Shown here: in pieces, positions 1 through 5,318 of the stretch
Layout: each line of letters opens with the position of its first letter
Position numbering within the stretch: position 1 is the first letter of the stretch
Assembly: GCA_002353215.1 (NCBI GenBank)
Contig: DEJD01000009.1
Coordinates: 4,236-10,011, forward strand
DNA: 5,776 bases
Direction: 5' to 3'
Source of the DNA: Prevotellaceae bacterium UBA2757
Lineage (GTDB): Bacteria > Bacteroidota > Bacteroidia > Bacteroidales > Bacteroidaceae
Position numbers and translations under genes: made by a program
Notes under the pieces: model-generated
What the model saw: only the letters and a program-made list of their open reading frames with translations
The model's database searches: none
Told to the model about the DNA's origin: nothing

Positions 1-77
1 TTGACAATTGATAATTGACAATTCATTTTTCATTTTTCATTTTTCATTCTCTAACCTCTAACCTCTAACCTCTAACC
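1..77. repeat. Heptamer-phased intergenic array, left copy (11 units)
   Basis: Read on the minus strand, in the sense of recF, this stretch divides without remainder into eleven 7-bp units: GGTTAGA four times (77-50), GAATGAA once, AAATGAA three times (42-22), then TTGTCAA, TTATCAA, TTGTCAA (21-1). It starts 4 bp after the recF stop codon and runs off the window edge, so its full length is unknown. The three unit types share a 7-bp period without being copies of one another. Positions 1-23 recur exactly at 4470-4492. The last three units also form an imperfect palindrome with arms TTGACAATT and AATTGACAA around GAT and one A/A mismatch. I see no gene here. Such heptamer strings remind me of Prevotella intergenic regions and of cyanobacterial short tandem repeats; that comparison is from memory. 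Confidence 0.9.
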
Positions 78-81
78 CTTT

Positions 82-1176
82 CTAATTCCTTATCTCTCCT
101 TTTTGGACTTGGAAGATTTTGTAATCGTCGTTGGTTTTGGAGAGGATGCGGTCGAGGTTTTCCCGGTTGGTGTCGGTTATGAATATCTGACCGAAGTCGG
201 GTTGGGTGATGAGGGCGATGATGTTTTCCATGCGCTCTGTGTCGAGTTTGTCGAAGATGTCGTCGAAGAGGATGATGGGTGTGGTGCGGCTGCCTGTTCG
301 TTTGAGGAAGTCGAACTGCGCGAGTTTGAGGGCTATGAGGTAGGATTTGTTCTGTCCCTGTGAGCCTTCGCGCTTGAGGGGGTAGCCGGCAAGTTGCATG
401 TCGAGTTCGTCTTTATGGATGCCATGCAGGGAGTAACCCATGATGCGGTCTTTGGCGCGGTCGCGCTGGATGACTTCGAGCAGGTCGCCCCGTTGTCCGT
501 GACTGGTGTATTGGATGCTGACGGTTTCCTTGCCGCCTGTGATGGCGTTGTGGAACTGCTGGAAGACGGGTATGAATTCGTCGATGAAGGCGGTGCGCTT
601 GCGGTAGATGACTCTGCCGTGCTGTGCCATCATCTGTTCGTAGATGCTAATGATGTCAGGATTGGGTTCTTCGTCGGCACGAAGCATTGCGTTGCGCTCG
701 TTAAGGGCTTTGTTGTAAGCCACAAGTGCCTGGATGTATTCGCTGTCGTACTGTGATATGACTACGTCCATGAAACGGCGGCGCTGGTCGCTGCCTCCGA
801 GGATGAGTTCTGTGTCGTTGGGTGAAACGAGGATGAGGGGTAGCAGTCCGATGTGTTCGGAGAGTTTCCGGTATTCCTTTTTGTTTCGCTTCACGTGTTT
901 CTTCTGATGGAGCCTCATGCCGCAGGTGATCTCTTCTTCGGTGCCGTTGAGGTCGTAGGTGCCCTGCAGCATCATCACCTCTTCGCCGTGGCGGATGTTC
1001 TGTGAGTCTATGCTGCATGCAGTGCTTTTGGCGAAGGAGAGGAAGTAGATGGCATCGAGCACATTGGTCTTGCCTTCACCATTGCTGCCGAGGAAACAGT
1101 TGATCTTCGGGGAGAAGTCGAGTTCTGCGGTAGCTATGTTGCGATAGTTCAGAATTGTGAGGTGTTTTAGAGTCAT
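82..1176 (-). CDS. recF: RecF, DNA replication and repair ATPase (recombination mediator)
   Basis: RecF is a cytoplasmic SMC/ABC-like ATPase that, with RecO and RecR, helps load RecA at single-strand gaps and supports restart of stalled forks. The 364-residue protein has the family's usual length. It opens with the typical LTILNYRNI strand, has a Walker A motif GSNGEGKTN (residues 30-38), an ABC signature region GSQGQNKSYLIALKLAQ (271-287), a Walker B/D-loop stretch IILFDDIFDKLD (301-312) and the terminal strand FITDT (332-336). The ATG at 1176 places the first beta strand correctly and lies 29 nt past a TAnnTTTG element, so I accept it. The stop is TAG at 84-82, directly followed by the heptamer array. 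The gene is divergent from the tRNA unit. No dnaA or gyrB neighbour is visible, which is normal for Bacteroidetes. All key ATPase motifs are intact. Confidence 0.97.
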   Translation of the reverse strand: MTLKHLTILNYRNIATAELDFSPKINCFLGSNGEGKTNVLDAIYFLSFAKSTACSIDSQNIRHGEEVMMLQGTYDLNGTEEEITCGMRLHQKKHVKRNKKEYRKLSEHIGLLPLILVSPNDTELILGGSDQRRRFMDVVISQYDSEYIQALVAYNKALNERNAMLRADEEPNPDIISIYEQMMAQHGRVIYRKRTAFIDEFIPVFQQFHNAITGGKETVSIQYTSHGQRGDLLEVIQRDRAKDRIMGYSLHGIHKDELDMQLAGYPLKREGSQGQNKSYLIALKLAQFDFLKRTGSRTTPIILFDDIFDKLDTERMENIIALITQPDFGQIFITDTNRENLDRILSKTNDDYKIFQVQKGEIRN

Positions 1177-1204
1177 TCGGTATGATTATTGGGTATGTTT
1201 TCGG

Positions 1205-1212
1205 CAAAGTTA
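1205..1212 (-). promoter_or_regulatory. Predicted -7 element of the recF promoter
   Basis: On the minus strand this reads TAACTTTG, an exact match to the Bacteroidetes -7 consensus TAnnTTTG. It would start transcription near 1200, giving recF a leader of about 25 nt. No convincing TTTG -33 element lies at the right distance upstream, so the assignment rests on the -7 element and its position. Confidence 0.55.
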
Positions 1213-1233
1213 AGGATTTTTGTTTTTAAAAGT

Positions 1234-1264
1234 ATTGTGGGGTCATAGATTTTTCATACATTTG
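1234..1264 (+). promoter_or_regulatory. Predicted promoter of tRNA-Gly and the downstream operon
   Basis: TACATTTG at 1257-1264 matches the Bacteroidetes -7 consensus TAnnTTTG exactly. An ATTG at 1234-1237, 19 nt upstream, is a fair -33 element. Transcription would begin near 1270, leaving a short 5' leader before the mature tRNA end at 1282 for RNase P to remove. No other promoter-like pair is evident before the antiporter gene. Confidence 0.65.
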
Positions 1265-1281
1265 CGAAGAATTTAGGATTT

Positions 1282-1354
1282 GCGATAGTGGCTCAGTTGG
1301 TAGAGCATTGGCTTCCCAAGCCGAGGGTCGCGGGTTCGAGTCCCGTCTATCGCT
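1282..1354 (+). tRNA. tRNA-Gly, anticodon CCC
   Basis: The 73-nt sequence folds as a complete cloverleaf. The acceptor stem GCGATAG pairs with CTATCGC (1347-1353). The D stem is GCTC/GAGC with a GG-containing loop. The anticodon stem TTGGC/GCCGA encloses the loop TTCCCAA, with anticodon CCC at 1315-1317. The variable loop is five nucleotides. The T stem GCGGG/CCCGT has the loop TTCGAGT. The discriminator base is T, as usual for bacterial glycine tRNAs, and CCA is not encoded. It reads GGG codons. No hairpin terminator follows, only a T-rich run (1357-1370), so transcription probably continues into the antiporter gene 24 nt downstream. Confidence 0.97.
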
Positions 1355-1378
1355 CTCATTTTTCTTTTTTAGTTCGTC

Positions 1379-2755
1379 ATGCTAATTACCACATTAATCA
1401 TTGTAGCCGTACTTGTGTTTGCGCTACTTGTAATGAGTACAGAGCAGATAAACCACCTGAACAGAGCCGCCGTAGCCATGTGTTGCGGCGTTGTTGTATG
1501 GGTGGTGTATATGCTGCATGCTGGCAATTATATTCATCTGGTACATCCGGAAGAATATGCCTTTTTCTTTTCGGGAACAACATCGAGTACTGATTCTGTG
1601 AAGTTTTTCGTAGCTAATAATGTCATGCTGCCTTATGTAGAACAGGCATGCGCGGTGATATTGTTTCTGATTGCTACGAATACTATTGTCGAGGTGCTGC
1701 ATAATAACGGTGTGTTCGATTCGCTGGTCAACTGGCTGAGAATGCGTAACAGCCGTCTGTTCCTGTGGATTGTCTCGCTGCTCACGTTCGTCATCTCTGC
1801 CAATGTAGATAACCTGACTACAGTGGTGTTGATGCTGGGCATTGTGTGTCAGATAGTGCGTTCGCATTCGCAGCGGATTGTCTATGGCAGCGTGATTCTG
1901 ATTTCTGCCATGCTGGGCGGTTGTTTCACTGTGATTGGTGATATGACTTCGCTGATGCTATGGGTGCGTGGCAATGTGACTCCTACCCACTATTCGTTGG
2001 GACTGATTCTGCCGGCTCTGACCAGTCTGTGTGTGTTCAATCTGCTTATCAGTACGAGACTGGCAGGTAATGTGGAGGTGGTGAGCCGATTCAACCGGTT
2101 TGAAGGTGACGATTCGTATCTTGCCTGGTGGCAGAAGGCACTGCTGCTCGTAGTGGGTATCGGCGGACTGTGGTTTATACCGACTTTCAATTTCGTTACG
2201 AAGTTGCCTGCATTCCTCGGTGCTCTCTGTGTGTTGTCTGTAGTGTGGATTATTGAGGGGTTCTGCAATCTGGAGAGAAACGGCAATGTACTGTTTGTGC
2301 AGCGCCATTATTTCCGCAATACTGAATTTGTAGGAATGAGGATGATTCTCTATTTCCTCGGTATTTCGCTCGGTGTGGGTGCTCTGACTGAGTGTGGTGC
2401 CCTGGTGTGGTTGGGACAACAGTTACACAGCAGTTTCCACAATATATATATATATGGAGTGATAACCGGCATGATTTCAAGTGTGCTGGATAATGTGCCT
2501 GTGATGATGACAGGTATGAATATGTTCCCAGTGGACAGTGCGGCAGGATCGGAATTTGCTGTGGACGGCGCATATTGGCAACTATTGCCTTATTGCTGCG
2601 CTATGGGCGGCAGTCTGTTCTTTGTGGCTTCGCTGGCAGGACAGGCTGTGCTGCAGGTGGAGAATATGAAGCTGATGTGGATGCTGAAACACTATACATG
2701 GAGGGTGGTGATGGCATGGGGTGCCGGACTGCTGGTTTTCTGGTTAACACATTAA
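1379..2755 (+). CDS. NhaD-type Na+/H+ antiporter, ion transporter superfamily
   Basis: This 458-residue inner-membrane protein is almost entirely hydrophobic, with roughly a dozen transmembrane segments beginning at residue 3. It shows the two-fold pattern of NhaD antiporters in the ion transporter superfamily. The first half has SANVDNLTT (140-148) followed by GGCFTVIGDMTSLMLWVRG (180-198), matching the family's LDNLTT and PIGDVTTTMLW motifs. The second half has SSVLDNVPVM (367-376) and GGSLFFVASLAGQAV (410-424), matching the LDNVP and GGS...GSAAG motifs. The Asp-Asn pairs in broken helices are the expected cation-binding centres. The likely role is sodium or lithium extrusion in exchange for protons. 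The ATG at 1379 keeps the first membrane helix whole; an ATG at 1433 would delete it. The gene lies 24 nt after tRNA-Gly and 3 nt before miaA. Substrate is inferred; another ion is possible. Confidence 0.85.
   Translation: MLITTLIIVAVLVFALLVMSTEQINHLNRAAVAMCCGVVVWVVYMLHAGNYIHLVHPEEYAFFFSGTTSSTDSVKFFVANNVMLPYVEQACAVILFLIATNTIVEVLHNNGVFDSLVNWLRMRNSRLFLWIVSLLTFVISANVDNLTTVVLMLGIVCQIVRSHSQRIVYGSVILISAMLGGCFTVIGDMTSLMLWVRGNVTPTHYSLGLILPALTSLCVFNLLISTRLAGNVEVVSRFNRFEGDDSYLAWWQKALLLVVGIGGLWFIPTFNFVTKLPAFLGALCVLSVVWIIEGFCNLERNGNVLFVQRHYFRNTEFVGMRMILYFLGISLGVGALTECGALVWLGQQLHSSFHNIYIYGVITGMISSVLDNVPVMMTGMNMFPVDSAAGSEFAVDGAYWQLLPYCCAMGGSLFFVASLAGQAVLQVENMKLMWMLKHYTWRVVMAWGAGLLVFWLTH
2442..2455 (+). repeat. 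(AT)7 dinucleotide run inside the antiporter gene
   Basis: Seven consecutive AT dinucleotides lie within the coding sequence and encode Tyr-Ile repeats near residues 356-359, in the loop or helix start before the second-half SSVLDNVP motif. It is the longest simple tract in any gene of the window. A gain or loss of one unit would shift the frame. Confidence 0.9.
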
Positions 2756-2758
2756 GAG

Positions 2759-3520
2759 ATGGAACAACTCCCGATTCTGACTATCTTAGGACCTACTGCC
2801 TGCGGAAAGACTACGTTCGCAGCTCATCTGGCTGCTGACATAGACGGCGAGATTATAAGTGCCGACAGCAGACAGGTGTATCGCAGGATGGACATCGGAA
2901 CAGGGAAGGACTTGGCTGACTACACTGTGGATGGAAAGGAGATTCCGTATCATCTGATCGATATTGCAGAACCCGGAACAAGATACAGTGTGTATCAGTT
3001 TCAACATGATTTTCATGAAGCATATACTGATATAAAGTCGAGGGGAAAGACTCCGATTCTGTGCGGTGGCACGGGACTGTATATCGAAAGTGTGATTAGG
3101 GGCTATGAGTTTGACGGCAGGGTGATGCCGTCGATGAACAGCCTGAATATTGGTTTAAAAATAGATAGGGAAGAGAGGCGCAGAAAGATTTCTGCACGAC
3201 TTCGCAGCCGACTGTCAGAAGGAATGGTGGACGAGGTGCGGGGACTGATAGACAGTGGGGTGTCAACCGCTGCTCTTATCCGTTACGGTCTGGAATATAA
3301 ATATGTGACGCTGTATCTGCTGGGTGAACTGGAGTATGAGGAGATGGTGAGACTGCTTGAGATAGCTATTCATCAGTTTGCGAAAAGACAGATGACTTGG
3401 TTCAGAGGCATGGAGGAGAGAAGGCATATTCCAATAGAGTGGATAGACTGCACACTTCCCGTAGAAGAAAGAATAAAAACAGTAAAGGAATTATGGCAGA
3501 AACAAATCGCTGGGGTGTAG
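2759..3520 (+). CDS. miaA: tRNA dimethylallyltransferase MiaA, short form lacking the insertion domain
   Basis: MiaA transfers a dimethylallyl group to N6 of A37 in tRNAs that read codons starting with U. Visible motifs are the P-loop GPTACGKT (residues 11-18), SADSRQVYRRMDIGTGKDL (34-52), the HLIDI..P segment (65-72), GGTGLY (103-108), the region GMVDEVRGL (155-163) and the tRNA-handling helix HQFAKRQMTWFRG (205-217). The GTGKDLADY stretch and YGLEYKYVTLY (176-186) are typical of Bacteroidetes MiaA. The protein is only 253 residues, against about 300-316 normally. The loss falls between GGTGLYIESVIRGY and MNSLNIGLKIDRE: about ten residues (116-125) stand where E. coli has nearly eighty, including the RLSRALEV strand. 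The frame is open throughout. The gene begins 3 nt after the antiporter stop and overlaps the next gene by 28 nt. Family assignment is firm; activity is uncertain. Confidence 0.9.
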   Translation: MEQLPILTILGPTACGKTTFAAHLAADIDGEIISADSRQVYRRMDIGTGKDLADYTVDGKEIPYHLIDIAEPGTRYSVYQFQHDFHEAYTDIKSRGKTPILCGGTGLYIESVIRGYEFDGRVMPSMNSLNIGLKIDREERRRKISARLRSRLSEGMVDEVRGLIDSGVSTAALIRYGLEYKYVTLYLLGELEYEEMVRLLEIAIHQFAKRQMTWFRGMEERRHIPIEWIDCTLPVEERIKTVKELWQKQIAGV

Positions 3521-4422
3521 TATATAGTTCGCAGTCGGGTAATTACAAGGCGCACAAGCGCTGGAGACGTATCCGCGAATATATGGAACAGAAGGGGGTT
3601 CAGTATGATTTCGTGCAGTCGGAGTCGTCCAGCTCTGTGTATCGCCTGTCGAGTATGCTTTGCAAAAACGGATATCATACTCTTATCATTGTAGGTGGCG
3701 ACAGGGCTCTGAACGACGGTGTTAATGCTGTGATGAGCAATAGGGAGGTGTTGCCTGAGGACTTCGCAATGGGTGTGATTCCAAACGGTGTGGGTAATGA
3801 CTTCGCACGCTTCTGGGGTTTTTCAGAGGATAATTATAAACAGACTGTGGATTCGCTGATTGCCCGCAGAGTGAAGGTGATAGATGTGGGTACCTGTGTG
3901 TATAACGAGGAGGGTATTCCGCAGAAACACTATTTCCTGAATTGTGTGAACATAGGACTCGGGGCACGACTGATTAAGGCATCGAACGATGCTATGCATC
4001 TGATCGGTTCGAAGAGACTGAGCATTATCCCTATAATCATTTCACAACTGTTCGAAAGAAAACAGTTTAATTTCAAAATGGATTTGGAAACGGAGGAGAT
4101 AAACGATTATTATATGTCGATTTGTGTGGGGAATTGTCTTGGCTACGGACAGACTCCTAATGGTGTGCCATATAATGGTTTCCTGGATATCTCTGCCATC
4201 ACCCGTCCGAAATGGTGGCAATTGTTTGAAGGTTTCTGGTTGCTGGGTAAGGGACGTTTTCTGAACTACAAGAATGTACATCCATATAGGGCTCAGAAAC
4301 TGGTGATTTACTCCTGTGATAAGGCTTCAATCAGTATCGACGGACAGTATATTAAGTCTAAGGATTTCACTCCAGTAAAGATTGGAATAGAAAGGGAAAT
4401 GCTCAGGTTTATTATTCAGTGA
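3493..4422 (+). CDS. Diacylglycerol kinase family lipid kinase (YegS/DgkB-like)
   Basis: The 309-residue protein has the two-domain layout of the DAGK catalytic family: an N-terminal nucleotide-binding domain with GGDRALNDGVNAV (68-80) and GVIPNGVGNDFAR (94-106), and a C-terminal beta-rich domain with NGFLDI (228-233) and ISIDGQYI (280-287). Members phosphorylate diacylglycerol, sphingoid bases or similar lipids at the membrane using ATP. Several signatures deviate from the usual GGDGT, P.GT.NDFAR, DG.LD and DGE motifs, so the true substrate, or activity itself, is open. I chose the ATG at 3493 because it begins the first strand (RWGVVYSSQSG) and has AAAGGA just upstream. An in-frame ATG at 3397 would add 32 residues that merely read miaA in another frame. 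The 28-nt overlap with miaA indicates translational coupling. A heptamer array follows the TGA stop. Confidence 0.85.
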   Translation: MAETNRWGVVYSSQSGNYKAHKRWRRIREYMEQKGVQYDFVQSESSSSVYRLSSMLCKNGYHTLIIVGGDRALNDGVNAVMSNREVLPEDFAMGVIPNGVGNDFARFWGFSEDNYKQTVDSLIARRVKVIDVGTCVYNEEGIPQKHYFLNCVNIGLGARLIKASNDAMHLIGSKRLSIIPIIISQLFERKQFNFKMDLETEEINDYYMSICVGNCLGYGQTPNGVPYNGFLDISAITRPKWWQLFEGFWLLGKGRFLNYKNVHPYRAQKLVIYSCDKASISIDGQYIKSKDFTPVKIGIEREMLRFIIQ

Positions 4423-4423
4423 G

Positions 4424-4504
4424 GAGTTAGGGTTTATGGTTTAGCGGTTAGCGGTGAGCGGTGAGAGAATTGACAATTGATAATTGACAATTGAGAAATG
4501 AAGA
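4424..4504. repeat. Heptamer-phased intergenic array, right copy
   Basis: Starting 1 bp after the DAGK stop codon, the plus strand reads as seven-base units: GAGTTAG, GGTTTAT, GGTTTAG, CGGTTAG, CGGTGAG, CGGTGAG (4424-4465), a 4-nt slip AGAA (4466-4469), then TTGACAA, TTGATAA, TTGACAA, TTGAGAA (4470-4497) and ATGAAGA (4498-4504). The GTTAG-type, TTGAYAA-type and ATGAA-type words are those of the array at 1-77, and 4470-4492 is identical to 1-23. Units here are more diverged than in the left copy. This array and the hairpin after it account for the whole gap before the convergent regulator gene. Confidence 0.85.
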
Positions 4505-4507
4505 ATT

Positions 4508-4548
4508 AAAAAAAATCAGCATATCGGTTAGCCGATTTTGCTGATTTT
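4508..4548 (-). terminator. Rho-independent terminator of the Crp/Fnr-like gene, possibly bidirectional
   Basis: Arms AAAATCAGCA (4512-4521) and TGCTGATTTT (4539-4548) are perfect complements. The stem continues inward through a small bulge to TCGG/CCGA (4524-4527 with 4532-4535) around a TTAG loop. On the minus strand the stem is followed by eight T residues (complement of A8 at 4508-4515), the strong direction. On the plus strand the tail is TTTTCTTT, weaker but usable for the DAGK unit. The regulator's TAA stop (4530-4528) lies in the hairpin loop, so the last six codons form its 5' arm. Confidence 0.85.
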
Positions 4549-5235
4549 CTTTAGTTGGTCTTCGTCGAGGATTTTGATTGTTCTGCCATTTACTTCTAGT
4601 ATGTTTTCACTGCTGAAGGCAGAGAGGGTGCGGATGGCATTCGAGGTGGTCATGTTAGAAAGGTCTGCCAGGTCGGCACGTGAGAATTTGACCGAGATGG
4701 TCTGCCTGTCTTTTTCCATTCCATATGTTTCTTTCAGGAAAAGGAGTGACTCGGCAATTCTGCCTCTCAGGTGCTTCTGGGTAAGGCTGACGATATGGCG
4801 GTTGAGGATTCCGATCTCAATTGAACAAAGACGGATGACGTAATTGGCCAATTGGAGGTTTTCAGACAACCACTTTTCAAATAATGTGACAGGAATAATG
4901 CAAAGGATTGTGGGTTCGAATGCAGCTGCTGAGGTGATGTAGTTTTCATTTGCCATGTAGGCTCTGAAACCGAAAAAATCAACAGGCTTGAATATGTGTA
5001 CAATCTGGTTCCTGCCTCCGACACCTTCCTTGTAGATTTTTACTTTGCCGCTAATAAGACAATGTAAGTATTGAGGCACATCGCCTTCCTGGTACATTAT
5101 CTCGTTTTTCTTATATTTTTTAACTACTACACTTGACAGCAATTCTGCTTTCTGTTCCTCTGTCAGAAATTTGCTGATAGGGGAGAGTTTTGCTATTATA
5201 TCACTTGGTGTAGAAATGTCCTGGCGTTTAGTCAT
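4528..5235 (-). CDS. Crp/Fnr-family transcriptional regulator
   Basis: This 235-residue cytoplasmic DNA-binding protein has a cyclic-nucleotide-binding-like beta barrel (about residues 20-125), a dimerisation helix (about 127-158) and a C-terminal winged helix (about 160-228). The HTH is FSRADLADLSNMTTSNAIRTLSAF (184-207), followed by the wing ENILEVNGRTIKILD (210-224). The position of the cAMP phosphate cassette reads FFGFRAYMANENYITSAAA (88-106), with no GE...R pair, so cAMP binding as in E. coli Crp is unlikely. The three cysteines (59, 112, 137) are scattered and do not resemble the FNR iron-sulphur cluster. I chose the ATG at 5235: an in-frame ATG at 5277 lies upstream of the predicted promoter -7 element (5262-5255) and would add only a lysine- and isoleucine-rich tail. 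The gene is divergent from the debranching enzyme gene. The ligand and targets are unknown. Confidence 0.88.
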   Translation of the reverse strand: MTKRQDISTPSDIIAKLSPISKFLTEEQKAELLSSVVVKKYKKNEIMYQEGDVPQYLHCLISGKVKIYKEGVGGRNQIVHIFKPVDFFGFRAYMANENYITSAAAFEPTILCIIPVTLFEKWLSENLQLANYVIRLCSIEIGILNRHIVSLTQKHLRGRIAESLLFLKETYGMEKDRQTISVKFSRADLADLSNMTTSNAIRTLSAFSSENILEVNGRTIKILDEDQLKKISKIG

Positions 5236-5254
5236 GGTGATGTTTTTTTCGATG

Positions 5255-5286
5255 CAAATGTATTCCTTTTTGTTCATTCAGAGAAA
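5255..5286 (-). promoter_or_regulatory. Predicted promoter of the Crp/Fnr-like gene
   Basis: On the minus strand TTTC (5286-5283) is followed after 20 nt by TACATTTG (5262-5255), an exact -7 consensus of Bacteroidetes type with a one-mismatch -33 element. Transcription would begin near 5250, about 15 nt before the ATG at 5235. This rules against translation from 5277. Confidence 0.65.
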
Positions 5287-5302
5287 TGTTTTTCGTGATT
5301 TT

Positions 5303-5318
5303 TATGTTTTGCAACATA
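5303..5318. promoter_or_regulatory. Candidate Crp/Fnr-type operator dyad
   Basis: TATGTT (5303-5308) and AACATA (5313-5318) are exact inverted 6-bp arms with a 4-bp spacer. N4-spaced dyads are the form of FNR-type sites (TTGAT-N4-ATCAA). Its centre at 5310.5 is about 60 bp upstream of the predicted start of the regulator transcript and about 90 bp upstream of that of the debranching enzyme gene. Binding by the neighbouring regulator is an inference. Confidence 0.45.

Noticed and set aside
1..23. TTGACA words as sigma-70 -35 elements of outward promoters
   Set aside because: Bacteroidetes use a different consensus, and the words are part of a heptamer array with no TATAAT or TAnnTTTG partner at the right distance.
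50..77. GGTTAGA repeats as telomere-like sequence marking a linear replicon end
   Set aside because: The unit is seven bases, only four copies exist, other heptamers follow in phase, and the flanks are ordinary chromosomal genes.
103..756. Long plus-strand open frames opposite recF (103-363 and 394-756)
   Set aside because: They are antisense shadows of recF. Their composition (acidic, Val- and Asp-rich) follows from the complementary strand, and they have no promoter or family resemblance.
1141..1354. GCGATAGT at 1141-1148 matching the start of the tRNA as a possible integration att repeat
   Set aside because: Only 8 bp match, at the 5' rather than the 3' end of the tRNA, within intact recF codons, and no integrase or foreign segment is present.
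1355..1378. T-rich run after tRNA-Gly as an intrinsic terminator
   Set aside because: No stem precedes the T run apart from the tRNA itself, and no alternative promoter is seen for the antiporter gene.
1288..1593. Plus-strand open frame of 101 codons starting inside the tRNA
   Set aside because: Its start, MAQLVEHWLPKPRVAGSSPV, is the well-known artefact of translating a tRNA gene; the rest overlaps the antiporter in another frame.
3397..3492. Upstream start at 3397 for the DAGK-like gene (32 extra residues)
   Set aside because: The extra residues are basic and low in order, lie wholly within miaA codons, and precede the natural first beta strand. The ATG at 3493 has AAAGGA at a suitable distance.
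5236..5277. Upstream start at 5277 for the Crp/Fnr-like gene
   Set aside because: An exact TAnnTTTG element at 5262-5255 would begin transcription downstream of this codon, and the added 14 residues show no family resemblance.
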